DNA from: Xestospongia bergquistia
Taxonomy: Eukaryota; Porifera; Demospongiae; Haplosclerida; Petrosiidae
DNA: 64,000 nt
Reading direction: 5' to 3'
NCBI GenBank assembly: GCA_963965975.1
Contig: OZ014416.1
Coordinates: 3,658,001-3,722,000, forward strand
The notes beneath the pieces were generated by a model. It was not told the origin of the DNA. It saw only the letters and a program-made list of their open reading frames with translations, and made no database searches. Position 1 is the stretch's first letter. Every line of letters begins with the position of its first letter. Shown piece by piece: positions 1-12,490 of the stretch. The position numbers were made by a program, and so were the translations under genes.

Positions 1-1294
1 TATCAACTGATGCCTACGAGAGATTTGACCAAGTAACACCGCTTGAAATTCAAGCGTATTTTGGATTCATGATTCTAATGGGAATCAATCAATTACCATG
101 CCTTTATCATTACTGGAAATTAGATCCAACTTACTATTACTCCCCAGTAGCAGACAGGATATCTCTGAGACGATTCTAGGAAATCTCTCGGTTTCTCCAT
201 TTCACGCAAAATGAATCCTATTCAGTTCAGCGAACAGATCCTAGCTATGATCGTCTTTGGAAAATCCGACCGGTGATAACTTCCATATCAGAGAGGTTTT
301 TGGAGATATATAATCCTCACAGTGCCAGCTCAATTGATGAGGCCATGATCCCCTTCAATTGAAGATCCTCTCTCAAGCAATATCTTCCCAAAAAACCTAC
401 AAAGAGAGGGATAAAAGTCTGGATGAGAGCATATGCTATAAATGGCTATGTTTCTCAATTTCAGGTGTACCTTGGCAAAGTGGGAGGCAGGTCGGAAACA
501 CATATACATGAACGGGTTGTGAAAGATCTAACCAGGAATCATGTTGGCAAACACTATACAGTGTACTGCGATAACTTTTTCACCAGTGTACAGCTCTTCA
601 ATGACCTTCTAAAGGACTCGATCTATGCATGCGGCAGCATTTGATGAAATCGAGTAGGCTATCCTGATGAATTTAAGCCTTTTCTTAAGAAGGGACTACC
701 AGAGAGGGGAGATTACAAGACAATTGAAAAAGAAAATTGCATTTTCTCATTGTGGCAAGACAACAAAACAGTAAGTGTTCTCTCTACCAACTGCAGAAAT
801 GAAGAAGGCACAGTAACCAGAAAACAAAAGGATGGCACAAGAAAAACTTTCACCTGCCCCTTGAATGTTATTGACTACAACAAGTATATGGGAGGGGTTG
901 ATTGCAATGACCAGCTACGACACTACTACTGTGTACTACTGAAAAGCCATAAATTCTACAAATACATCTTTTGGTTTTTATTTGAACTCACTTTGGCATC
1001 CTTCACAGGTATGTACCATCAACAGGGCATGTATACCATCAATACGTTGACTTCAGGTCAGAGTTGGCAAAACAGCTAATTGGGAATTATAACGGTCGAA
1101 AAGTTAGAGGTCGCCCTTCCTCTGCTATTCATCCCTCAGTACCAACTCTACACTTCCCAATGAAGGCAGCAAAGCGAAGCAAATGCTCTCATTGCTACAG
1201 GAAGGGAAAACAATTGAAGTGGACACAGTGGGAATGCCAAATGTGCAAAAAAACCTATGCCACACAGGAAAACCAGATAGTGACTGTTTCCTAG
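1..1294 (+). pseudogene. Decayed piggyBac transposase (DDE_Tnp_1_7), 5' end outside window
   Basis: The product would be a cut-and-paste DNA transposase of the piggyBac superfamily (PGBD4-like). One plus frame can be followed from base 3 to about 1010, then a shift of frame leads to a C-terminal segment ending at 1292-1294. Recognisable blocks in order are ADRISLRRF (about 150-176), SIDEAMIPF (about 330), KKPTKRGIKVW (about 390), YCDNFFTS (564-587), YMGGVDCNDQ (about 885-914) and a Cys-rich C-terminal zinc-ribbon-like tail with CSHC and CQMC pairs. The three catalytic Asp codons are all present, at 336-338, 570-572 and 900-902. The gene is dead: TAG at about 180, TGA at 360-362, two adjacent TGA codons at 642-647, and a frameshift near 1010-1049. 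The adjacent TGA pair replaces a position where Arg-rich sequence is usual, which fits CGA to TGA decay. No right terminal repeat or TTAA duplication was identified. Confidence 0.93.
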
Positions 1295-1738
1295 CATTTC
1301 ACAATTATTAGTATTATGTAGTCTACACACACACACACTCATAATATCATATCCTCATGCTATTTACGTACTAAATTATGTTATACACATTTTACTCTAC
1401 AAATGCACTTCAAAGCGTTTCTTTGTTCTATACAAATACAAGTAATATATGAAACTAACTTTCAATCATAAAGTAGCCCTAGAATAGAACACAATCAAAC
1501 GCTGTCAGTAAACAAAGAAATGTAAACGTAGCCCTTGATCGCGAATTTTGCTACCAACTTCCCTTTATGATGACAAGATCTTGGACAACGTTTCACTATC
1601 CTTTTGACTCTTCGTAGAACACAACATCCTAACTTTACTTCGAGCAAAGGCAAAAGCGTTCACATCACTAACCTTACATTTCTTTCCCTCTACAAACCAC
1701 AGAAATAATTTGGTCACGGTGTGCGTTTGCGCATGCCA
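1295..1738. other. Unassigned sequence between piggyBac remnant and the array
   Basis: This stretch holds a short CA run near 1325-1340 and otherwise AT-rich unique sequence. It may contain the 3' non-coding end of the piggyBac element, but I could not find a matching terminal repeat or TTAA duplication. No gene is visible. Confidence 0.5.
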
Positions 1739-2727
1739 AACCACCTAGTAATAAAGATAAAATATTTAATGATAATTATTGCTGTGTCACTCACAAATAT
1801 CACAGTTTTAGCACCTTCATTTAGTAAAGCTCATTGAATTTAAAGTCAAGCTATATATACTAACACACTTCACTGTATTTACTTACCCTTGGGCTATAGC
1901 GAGTAACATTATTGTCTTGGATTTACTGCAGAGAACACTGTCAAATGATTTGGCTGAATGGAATCTGGTTCCTTTTTCTATCTTGCTAAACAGCCCTGTA
2001 GAAATAAAGTCATGAATCTTTGGCTGCTAAAACGAAGTAACGATGAACTAAACAAAGGGCTAAAGCTCATTGAATTTAAAGTCAAGCTATATATACTAAT
2101 ATGCTTGACTGTATTTACTTGCCCTTGGGCTATAGCAAGGAACATTATTGTCTTGGATTTACTGCAGAGAACACTGTCAAATGACCTGGCTGAATGAAAT
2201 CCAGTTCCTTCTTGTGTCTTGCTAAACAACCCTGCTAAAATAAAGTCATGACTCCATGTTTGCTAAAACAAAGTAATACTGTCTAAGATTTCTAGCACAA
2301 AATATTAAAACGTGATTACAAATGCACTAAACTAAGGGCTAAAGCTCATTGAATTTAAACTCAAGCTATATATACTAACACACTTCACTGTATTTACTTG
2401 CCCTTGGGCTATAGTGAGGAACATTATTGTCTTGGATTTACTGCAGAGAACACCGTCAAATGATTTGGCTGAATGGAAACTAGTTCCTTCTTCTGTTTTG
2501 GTAAACAGACCTGTAGAAATGAAGTTGTGAATGATTGGTTGCTAAAACGAAGTAATGCTGTCTAGGATTTCTGGTACAAACCTTTACAAGCTGATACTGA
2601 TACCAAACAAGACACAATAGGGGTTAAAAGCCCTGCAGAAATAAAGTCGTACTCATTGGTTGCGAAAACGCTAAGATTTCTAGTACACATCGTGACAAGC
2701 TTACTGATGTTATCTTTAGTCTTATAT

Positions 2728-2851
2728 GAGGCTCCAACTGTATAATATCCTTCAGCAACAGCTGGTACAAGAATTACATCTGCTTTTGCTCTTCCTATAA
2801 TTGAAATGCCTCCTCTACGATCTCAACTGAAATACTAGGTATATCAGAACC
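2728..2851 (-). other. Foreign-looking insert in the array, possible exon fragment (copy 1)
   Basis: A segment unlike the surrounding modules interrupts the array and recurs at 7181-7304. On the minus strand it reads RGGISI, GRAKADVILVPAV and GYYTVGA in one open frame of about 29 codons, with mostly conservative differences between the two copies. I do not recognise a family. It could be a captured exon piece of a host gene that was later duplicated together with the array, or chance. Confidence 0.35.
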
Positions 2852-3059
2852 CACCTAATAATAAAGATAAAATATTTAATGATAATTATTGCTGTGTCAC
2901 TCACAAATATCACAATTTTAGCAGCTTCATTTAGTAAAGCTCATTGAATTTAAAGTCAAGCTATATATACTAACACATTTCACTGTATTCACTTGCCCTT
3001 AGGCTATAGCAAGGAACATTATTGTCTTGGATTTACTGCAGAGAACACCGTCAAATGTT

Positions 3060-4092
3060 TTGGCTGAATGGAATCCAGTTCCTTCTTCTGTCTTGCTAAA
3101 CAGCCTGTAGAAATAAAGTCGTGACTCATTGGTTGCTACTAAAGAAGTAATGCTTCTATGATTTCTAGTACAAACCTTTACAAGCTGATACTGATACCAG
3201 AGAAGACACAATGGGGGTGAAAAGACTTTTATACTGGTTATTAAAGTGTATATATTACAGAGACAAGGAAACGTGATATATGTTTTAAAATGACTTATTA
3301 CAGGCTTAGTTAAGATAACAAATGCACTAGAACTAAGGAGTAAAGCTCATTGAATTTAAAGTCAAGCTAGATATATTAACACAAATGAATTGATACACTG
3401 ACTGTATTTACTTGCCCATGGGCTGTAGCGAGGAACATTATTGTCTTGGATTTACTGCAGAGACCACTGTCAAATGATTTGGCTGAATGGAATCTGGTTC
3501 CTTCTTCTATCTTGCTAAACAGCCCTGTAGAAAGAAAGTCATGAATCTTTGGTGGCTAAAACGAAGTAAAGATGCACTAAACTAAAGGCTAAAGCTCATT
3601 GAATTTAAAGTCAAGCTATATATACTAACACACTTGACTGTATTTACTTGCCCTTGGGCTATAGCGAGGAACATTATTGCTAAAATGAAGTAATGCAGTC
3701 TAAGATTTCTAGTATAACCATTACAAACACATTCACATATGATATCGGACAATACTCAAGACTCAATAAAATCTCTACAATATGCACATTTTATAATATA
3801 AAGTGCATAGATAACTTATGGGACAGGAAGTCTACACATGATAATCATATTCACAAGTATACACAATACAATAACCAACCAATAATACAGCACAAGCTGA
3901 TACTGACACAAACGTAGAGACAGTGAGGGTAAACAGCCCTGCAGAAATAAAGTTGTGACAAAACATTACAAGCTAATACTGATACAAAAGTAGACACAAT
4001 AGGTTTAAAAGGGCTTGTACTAAATAAAAACACTTGACTAACTACTCATATAATGGTAGACATAATGGGGCTAAATAGGCTTGTAGTGATAA
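3060..4092 (+). repeat. Long array duplication, copy 1 (partner 9010-10046)
   Basis: About 1 kb here is nearly identical to 9010-10046, at an offset of about 5954 bp. The most distinctive part (3693-4080) includes 'acattcacatatgatatcgg' and 'gtatacacaatacaataacc', which is rare elsewhere in the array and appears in a diverged form at 13000-13300 and in the 18-22 kb triplication. The match ends abruptly after 'aggcttgtagtgataaa'. Confidence 0.85.
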
Positions 4093-4738
4093 AACAATTG
4101 ACTAATATTATTCAGACTTCCTACATTGTACTAAATATACTGGTTACTAAAGTTTATATATTAGAGAAAAGGAATAGTCAGATATGTTTCCAAATGACTT
4201 ATCAGATGCACTAAAACTAAGGGCTAAAACTGACTCAATTTCTTTTGTTCTAGCGAGTAACATCATCGTCTAAGATTTATTGCAGACAAGACTGTCAAAT
4301 CACTTGGCTGCATGTAATACAGTTCCTTCTTCTGTCTTGCTCCACAGCTCTGCAGACGTAAAGTCCTGACAGATTGGTTGCTAAAATGAAGTAATGCTGT
4401 CTAAGATTTTTAGTACAAACCTTTACAAGCTGATACTGATACCAAAGCAGACACAATCAGGGTAAAAAGCCTTTTAAAAACACTTGAATATTATTATTGA
4501 GACTTGCTACATTGACTGGCAGTACTTGTTACTACTGTTTTTTCCTTCTGTTCTAGCAAGGAATTTCATTGTCTCGGATTTACTGCAGAGAACACTGTCA
4601 AATACTTGCCTGTTGGAATCCAGTTCCTTCTTTTGTCTTGTTAAACAGCCCTGCAGAAGTAAAGTCCTGACACATTGATTGCTAAAATGAAGTAATGCAG
4701 TCTATGATTTCTAGTACAAACCACTGTACTTTAGATTA

Positions 4739-4966
4739 TTGGTGATAGCTACTTGTAGTAACTTTTCTGCTGCTCTATTATATGCTATAAATCAGCTAGG
4801 AAAGCCAAATCTATCTTTTAAAAAAGAGCATATCTTTTCTATTGTAGCTATACATAATGGAAAAGATGTCTTCGTGTCGTTACCAACTGGTTTTGGAAAG
4901 AGTTTGTGTTTCAAAATCCTCCCTTTCATGATGGATTACAAGCTAGGTTATGAACCAACTGCTTGA
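4739..4966 (+). pseudogene. RecQ-like helicase N-terminal fragment (Walker A)
   Basis: RecQ-family helicases unwind DNA using ATP. This 75-codon plus-strand fragment shows the beginning of the helicase core: a LSFKKEHIFSIVAI-type block upstream of motif I, then NGKDVFVSLPTGFGKSLCF, where PTGFGKS is the Walker A loop, and a following ILPFMMDYK segment. It stops at TGA 4964-4966, well before DEAD-box motif II, so it cannot be functional. It sits inside the tandem array, with array sequence ('ctagtacaaacca') cut off directly before it and the right end of a MITE-like element (5231-5317) about 260 bp downstream. Such N-terminal RecQ-like segments are common in sponge and cnidarian gene models, from memory. 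It is probably cargo, or a captured exon, of the element whose right end follows. Confidence 0.8.
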
Positions 4967-5230
4967 ATTCCTCTAGGTCTACAACAGATTTCATAAAAAT
5001 ATATGAAGAGAGACTATCATATCATGTCCAGAAACAATAACATCAAGTAAAGCAGTTATTCACGAACCCCAATTATTTCACATTCCAACAGCACTGAACA
5101 AATTTGTTGCTCTTTCGGCTTCCACTAAATAAATCTCTGCATTACTGACAAACTCGTGCTTAAACTCGTGTAGTGAAAAAAACGTCATCAATATAAACCC
5201 GACCCATCAATTCGTCATTTAATTTAAAAT

Positions 5231-5317
5231 GTGTCATTATGATGTCAATAATTATGTGCATGCGCAAGCAGTAATGACCAGGCTCTTTTCTACCGCGAAA
5301 GTCTGGGTACGAGGCTA
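5231..5317 (+). mobile_element. Right end of a MITE-like element (relative of 15495-15637)
   Basis: These 87 bp match 15549-15637, including the terminal block ending 'gtctgggtacgaggcta', and are followed by the same flank 'gtactaaat'. The left terminal repeat is missing here. In its place stand unrelated sequence and the RecQ-like fragment at 4739-4966. The shared flank means both copies descend from one insertion that was multiplied with the array. Confidence 0.75.
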
Positions 5318-7180
5318 GTACTAAATAAAAACATTCGACTAATTTTATTGAGACTTGCTACATTGTACAAAATATATTGGTTACTAAAGTCTTTATATTA
5401 CAGAGAAAAGGACTAGTGAGATATTATATTTCAAAAAGACTTACAATAGGCTTAGTTAAGATAACAAATGCACTAAAACTAAGGACTAAAGCTCACTGAA
5501 TTTAAAAGTCATGCTACATATACTACAGCACATGGAGTACTGCTTCTCTGACTGTATTTGTTACTACTATCTTTCCATTTCTAGTACAAACCTTTTCAAG
5601 CTGATACTGATACCAAAGCAGACACAATGGGGGTAAAAAGCCTTTTAAAAACACTTGATTAATATTATTCAGACTTCCTACATTGTACTAAATATACTGG
5701 TTATAGGTGCGATATTACATTATAAAATGACATATTACAGGTTTAGTTAAGATAACAAATGCACTAAAACTAAGGGCTAAAGCTCATTGAATTTAAAGTC
5801 AAGCTAGATATACTAATGCACAATGGAACAATGACACAATGGGAGTAAAAAGCCTTTCAAAAACACTTTACTAATATTATTCAGATTTCCTACAATGCAC
5901 TTAATATACTGGTTACTAAAGTATATATTAGAGAGAAAAGAAACAGTCAGATATGTTTTCAAATGACAGGCTTAGTTTTTGTGTGTCTGACTGAATTTGA
6001 AACTCAAGCTACATATACTAACTCACATGGAGTACTACTTACGTGAACGTATTTGTTACTACTGTCTTTCCCTTTCGTTGTAGCGTTTACTACACAGGAG
6101 ACAGTCAAATGACTTGGCTGCATGGAATCCAGTTCCTTCTTCTGTCTTGCTAAACAGCCCTGCAGAAGTAATGTCCTGACCCATTTGCTACTAAAGAAGT
6201 AATGCTGTCTAAGATTTCTAGTACAAACCTTTACAAGCTGATACTGAAACCAAAGAAGACACAATGGGTGTAAAAAGCCTTTTATACTGGTTATTAAGTG
6301 TATATATTACAGAGACAAGGAAACGTGACATATGTTTTAAAATGACTTATTACAGGCTTAGTTAAGATAACAAATGCACTAAAACTAAGGACTAAAGCTC
6401 ATTGAATTTAAAGTCAAGCTAGATATACTAACACAAATGAACTATTGATACACTGACTGTATTTATTTCCTAATGGGCTGTAGCGAGGAACATTAGTGTC
6501 TCGGATTTACTGCAGAGAACACTGTCAAATGATTTGGCTGGATGGAATCTGGTTCCTTCTTCTATCTTGCAAAACAGCCCTGTAGAAAGAAAGTCATGAA
6601 TCTTTGGTTGCTAAAACGAAGTAACGATGCGCTGAACTAAGGGCTAAAGCTCATTGAATTTGAATTTAAAGTCAAGCTATATATACTAACACACTTGACT
6701 GTATTTACTTGCCCTTGGGCTATAGCAAGGAACATTATTGTCTTGGATTTACTGCAGAGAACACTGTCAAGTGACTTGGCTGAATGGAATCTAGTTCCTT
6801 CTTCTGTTTTGCTAAACAGCCCTGTGGAAATAAAGTTGTGAATGATTCGTTGCTAAAATAAAGTAATGCTGTTTAAGATTTCTTGTACAAACATTTACAA
6901 GCTGATACTAATACCAAAGAAGACACGATGGGGGTAAAAATCTTTTAAAAACACTTGACTAATATTATTCAGACTTGCTACATTGTACTAAATATACTGG
7001 TTATTAAAGTGTATATATTACAGAGACAAGGATAGGTGAGATATATATTTTAAAATGACTTATTACAGGCTTAGTTAAGATAACAAATGCACTAAACTAA
7101 GGGCTAAAGCTCATTAAATTTAAAGTCAACCTATATATACTAACACCCTTGACTGTATTTACTTGCCCTTGGGCTATAGC

Positions 7181-7304
7181 GAGGCTCCAACTGTATAATA
7201 TCCTCCGGCAACAGCTGGTACAAGAATTACATCTGCTTTTGCTCTTCCAGTAATTGAAATGCCTCCTCTACGATCTCAACTGAAATACCAGGTATATCAA
7301 AACC
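7181..7304 (-). other. Foreign-looking insert in the array, possible exon fragment (copy 2)
   Basis: Second copy of the segment at 2728-2851, flanked on the right by the same 'cccacctaataataaag' sequence, so insert and flank were duplicated as one block. The minus-strand frame stays open through the copy, with Thr for Ile and Gly for Glu replacing residues of copy 1. Confidence 0.35.
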
Positions 7305-8724
7305 CACCTAATAATAAAGAATATTTAATGATAATTATTGCTGTGTCACTCACAAATATCACAGTTTTAGCACCTTCATTTAGTAAAGCTCATTGAATTT
7401 AAAGTCAAGCTATACATACTAACACACTTCACTGTATTTACTTGCCCTTGGGCTATAGCGAGTAACATTTTTGTTTTGGATTTACTGCAGAGAACACTGT
7501 CAAATGATTTGGCTGAATGGAATCTAGTTCCTTCTTCTATTTTGCTAAACAGCCCTGTAGAAATAAAGTCATGAAACTTTGGCTGCTAAAACGAAGTAAC
7601 GATGAACTAAACTAAGGGCTAAAGCTCATTGAATTTAAAGTCAAGCTATATATACTAACACACTTCACAGTACTTACTTGCCCTTTGGCTATAGCGAGAA
7701 ACATTATTGTCTTGGATTTACTGCGGAGAACACCGTCAAATGTTTTGGCTTAATGGAATCCAGTTCCTTCTTCTGTCTTGCTAAACAACCCTGCAGAAAT
7801 AAAGTTATGACCCATTGGTTGCTAAAACAAAGTAATACTGTCTAAGATTTCTAGCACAAACTATTACAACGTGACACCACAAATGCAATAAACTAAGGGC
7901 TAAAGCTCCTTGAATTTAAAGTCAAGCTATATATACTAACACACTTCACTGTATTTACTTGCCCTTAGGCTATAGTGAGGAACATTATTGTCTTGGATTT
8001 ACTGCAGAGAACACTGTCAAATGATTTGGCTAAATGGAATCTGGTTTCTTCTTCTATCTTGCTAAACAGCCCTGTAGAAATAAAGTCATGAATCTTTGGT
8101 TGCTAAAACGAAGTAACGATGCACTAACACACTTGACTGTATTTACTTGCCCTTGGGCTATAGCGAGGAACATTATTGTCTTGGATTTACTGGAGAGAAC
8201 ACTGTAAAATGACCTGGCTGAATGGAATCCAGTTCCTTCTTCTGTCTTGCTAAACAACCCTGCAGAAATAAAGTCATGACTCCATGGTTTGTAAAATGAA
8301 GTAATACTGTCTAAGATTTCTGCCACAAAATATTACAACGGAATACTACAAATGCACTAAACAAAGGGCTAAAGCTCATTGAATTTAAACTCAAGCTATA
8401 TATACTAACACACTTGACTGTATTTACTTGCCCATGGGCTATAGCGAGGGACATTATTGTCTTGGATTTACTGCAGAGAACACTGTCAAATGATTTGGCT
8501 GAATGCATCTGGTTCCTTCCTCTGTCTTGCTAAACAGCCCTGTAGAAATAAAACAGTGAATGATTGGGTGCCAAAAAGAAGTTATGCTGTCTAACATTTC
8601 TAGTACAAACCATTGCAAGCTGATACTACAAATCCACTAAACTTAGGGCTAAAATTCATTGAATTTAAACTCAAGCTATATATACTAACACACTTCACTG
8701 TATTTACTTGCCCTTGCGTTATAG

Positions 8725-8840
8725 TGAGGAACATTATTGTCTTGGATTTACTGCAGAGAACACTGTCAAATGATTTGGCTGAATGGAATCTGGTTCCTTC
8801 TTCTATCTTGCTAAACAGCCCTGTAGAAATAAAGTCATGA
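8725..8840 (+). other. Representative exon-like module of the array
   Basis: Good example of the core that recurs in nearly every array unit. A tract ending in TATAG/TTGTAG, often preceded by a pyrimidine run such as 'tctttcccttttgttgtag', is followed by an open segment reading RNIIVLDLLQRTLSNDLAEW and PVPSSILLNSPVEIKS before TGA. Many copies keep this reading with conservative changes (for example A for E before W, S for L in VSDLL), and the stop overlaps or closely follows AATAAAG. This looks like a multiplied terminal exon: acceptor, short coding end, stop and polyadenylation-like hexamer. No known protein family is recognised. The reverse strand is also often open here and gives the spurious FSKTEEGTGFHS peptides. 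Functionality is unproven; most copies are isolated from any plausible donor exon. Confidence 0.45.
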
Positions 8841-9009
8841 ATCTTTAGTTGCTAAAACGAAGTAACGATGCACTAAACTAAGGGCTAAAGCTCATTTATT
8901 TAAAGTCAAGCTATATATACTAATACACTTCACTGTATTTACTTCCCCTTAGGCTATAGCGAGAAACATTATTGTCTTGCATTTACTGCAGAGAACACAG
9001 TCAAATGTT

Positions 9010-10046
9010 TTGGCTGAATGGAATCCAGTTCCTTCTTCTGTCTTGCTAAACAGCCCTGTAGAAACAAAGTCGTGACTCATTGGTTGCTACTGAAGACGTA
9101 ATGCTGTATGAGATTTCTAGTACAAACCTTTACAAGCTGATACTGTTACGAAAGAAGACACAATGGGGGTAAAAACCCTTTTATACTGGTTATTAAAGTG
9201 TATATATTACAGAGACAAGGAAACGTGACATATGTTTTAAAATGACTTATTACAGGCTTAGTTAAGATAACAAATGCACTAAACTAAGGGCTAAAGCTCA
9301 TTGAATTTAATGTCAAGCTAGATATACTAACACAAATGAAGTATTGATACACTGACTGTATTTATTTGCCCATGGGCTGTAGCGAGGAACATTAGTGTCT
9401 TGGATTTACTGCAGAGACCACTGTCAAATGATTTGGCTGAATGGAATCTGGTTCCTTCTTCTATCTTGCTAAACAGCTCTGTAGAAAGAAAGTCATGAAT
9501 CTTTGGTGGCTAAAACGAAGTAAAGATGCACTAAACTAAAGGCTAAAGCTCATTGAATTTAAAGTCAAGCTATATATACTAACACACTTGACTGTTTTTA
9601 CTTGCCCTTGGGCTATAGCGAGGAACATTATTGCTAAAATGAAGTAATGCAGTCTAAGATTTCTAGTATAACCATTACAAACACATTCACATATGATATC
9701 GGACAATACTCAAAACTCAATAAAATCTCTACAATATGCACATTTTATAATATAAAGTGCATAGATAACTTATGGGACAGGAAGTCTACACATGATAATC
9801 ATATTCACAAGTATACACAATACAATAACCAACCAATAATACAGCACAAGCTGATACTGACACAAACGTAGAGACAGTGAGGGTAAACAGCCCTGCAGAA
9901 ATAAAGTTGTGACAAAACATTACAAGCTAATACTGATACAAAAGTAGACACAATAGGTTTAAAAGGGCTTGTACTAAATAAAAACACTTGACTAACTACT
10001 CATATAATGGTAGACATAATGGGGCTAAATAGGCTTGTAGTGATAA
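9010..10046 (+). repeat. Long array duplication, copy 2 (partner 3060-4092)
   Basis: Near-identical to 3060-4092, with only scattered substitutions in the distinctive part (for example A for G in 'ctcaagactc'). After 'gtagtgataaa' the sequence continues with a different array module, marking the duplication edge. Confidence 0.85.
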
Positions 10047-12344
10047 ATGACTTGGCTGAATGGAATCCTGTTCCTTCTTCTGTCTTGCTAAACAACCCTG
10101 CAGAAATAAAGTCATGACTCATTGCTTGCTAAAACAAAGTAATACTGTCTAAGATTTCTAGCACAAATTATTACAACGTGATACTAGAAATGCACTAAAC
10201 TAAGGGCTAAAGCTCATTGAATTTAAACTCAAGCTATATACACTAACACACTTGACTGCATTTACTTGCCCATGGGCTATAGCGAGGAACATTATTGTCT
10301 TGGATTTACTGCAGAGAAGAATGGCAAATGATTTGGCTGAATGGAATCTAGTTCCTTTTAAAAACACTTGACTAGTATTATTCAGACTTGCTACATTGTA
10401 CTAAATATACCGGTTATTAAAGTGTATATATTACAGAGACAAGAAAAGGTGATATATTGTTTTAAAATGACTTATTACAGGCTTAGTTAAGATAACAACT
10501 GCACTAAAACAAAGGGCTAAAGCTCATTGAATTTAAAGTCAAGGTAAATATACTAACACAAATGAAGTATTGATACACTGACTATATTTATTTGCCCACG
10601 GGCTGTAGCAAGGAACATTAGTGTCTCGGATTTACTGCAGAGAACACTGTCAAATGACTTGGCTGAATGGAATCCAGTTCCTTCTTCTGTCTTGCTAAAC
10701 AACCCTGCAGAAATAAAGTTATGACTCATTGGTTGCTAAAACGAAGTAATACTGTCTAAGATTTTTAGCACAAACTATTACAACGTGATACTACAAATGC
10801 AATAAACTAAGGGCTAAAGCTCATTGAATTTAAAGTCAATCTACATATACTAACACACTTGACTGTATTTACTTGCCCTTGGGCTAGAGCAAGGAACATT
10901 GTCTTGGATTTATTGCAGAGAACACTGTCAAATGATTTGGCTGAATCGAATCTGGTTTCTTCTTCTATCTTGCTAAACAGCCCTGTAGAAATAAAGTTAT
11001 GAATCTTAGGTTGCTAAAACGAAGTAACAATGCACTAAACTAAGGGCTAAAGCTCATTTATTTAAAGTCAAGCTATATATACTAATACACTTTACAGTAT
11101 TTACTTGCCCTTAGGCTATAGTGAAAAACATTATTGTCTTGGATTTACTGCAGAGAACACCGTCAAATGTTTTTGCTGAATGGAATCCAGTTTCTTCTTC
11201 TGTCTTGCTAAACAACCCTGCAGAAATAAAGTCATGACTCATTGGTTGCTAAAACAAAGTAATACTGTCTAAGATTTCTAGCACAAACTATTACAACGTG
11301 ATACTACAAATGCAATAAACTAAAGGCTAAAGCTCATTAAATTTAAACTCAAGCTATATATATAACACACTTCACTGTATTTACTTGCCCTTGGGCTATA
11401 GCGAGGAACATTATTGTCTTGGATTTACTACAGAGAACACTGTCAAATGATTTGGCTGAATGGAATCTGGTTCCTTCTTCTATCTTGCTAAAAGCCCTGT
11501 AGAAATAAAGTCATGAATCTTTGGTTGCTAAAACAAAGTAATGCTGTCTAAGATTTCTAGTACAAACCTTTACAAGCTGATACTGATACAAAAGCAGACA
11601 CAATGGGGGTAAAAAGCCTTTTAAAAACACTTGACTAATATTATTCAGACTTGCTACATTGTACTAAATGTACTGGTTATCAAAGTGTATATATTACACA
11701 GACAAGGAAAGGTGAGATATATATTTTAAAATGACTTATTACAGGCTTAGTTAGAGATAACAAATGCACTAAAACTAAGGGCTAAAGCTCATTGAATTTA
11801 AAGTCAAGCTAGATATACTAACACAAACGAAGTATTGATACTCTGACTGTATTTATTGGCCCATGGGCTGTAGCAAGAAAAATTAGTGTCTTGGATTTAC
11901 TGCAGAGAACACTGTCAAATGACTTCCCAGCATGGAATACAGTTCCTTCTTCAGTCTTGCTCCACAGCCCTGCAGAAGTAAAGTCCTCACACATTGATTG
12001 CTAAAATGAAATAAACCAATGCAGTCTAAGATTTCTAGTAGAAACCATTACAAGCTGATACTGATACAAAAGTAGACACAATAAGTTTAAAGTCAAGCTA
12101 GATATACTAACGCACATGAAGTATTGACACTTGACTGTATTTATTTATTTACCCTTGGGCTGTACCGAGGAACATTATTGTCTCGGATTTATTGCAGAGA
12201 ACACTGTCAAATGATTTGGCTGAATGAAATCCAGTTCCTTCTTCTGTCTTGCTAAATAAAGTCATGATTCATTGCTTGCTAAAACGAAGTAATGCTGTCT
12301 AGCACAAACTATTACAAGCTGATACTACAAAAGCACTAAACTAA

Positions 12345-12490
12345 GGGCTAAAGCTCATTGAATTTAAAGTCAAGGTAGATAAGACTAAAGCTTATTGAAT
12401 TTTAAGTCAAGGTAGATAGGGCTAAAGCTCATTGAATTTAAAGTCAAGGTAGATAGGGCTAAAGCTCATTGAATTTAAAGTGAAGGTAAA
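12345..12490 (+). repeat. 37-bp sub-repeat cluster
   Basis: About four head-to-tail copies of a 37-bp unit 'agggctaaagctcattgaat' plus 17 further bases ending 'ggtagat'. Related clusters lie at about 16880-16975, 17260-17450, 18890-19110 and 20555-20775, with different copy numbers. The unit is the 'aaagctcattgaattt' block of the large array, locally amplified, probably by slippage or unequal exchange. Confidence 0.85.

Noticed and set aside
1148..1342. 64-codon minus-strand frame opposite the piggyBac C-terminus
   Set aside because: It is a shadow of the transposase zinc-ribbon region, whose plus-strand Cys pairs are diagnostic.
1400..1740. Right terminal repeat of the first piggyBac at 'gccctagaat' (about 1477)
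   Set aside because: No TTAA follows and the left end lies outside the window, so no inverted match can be tested.
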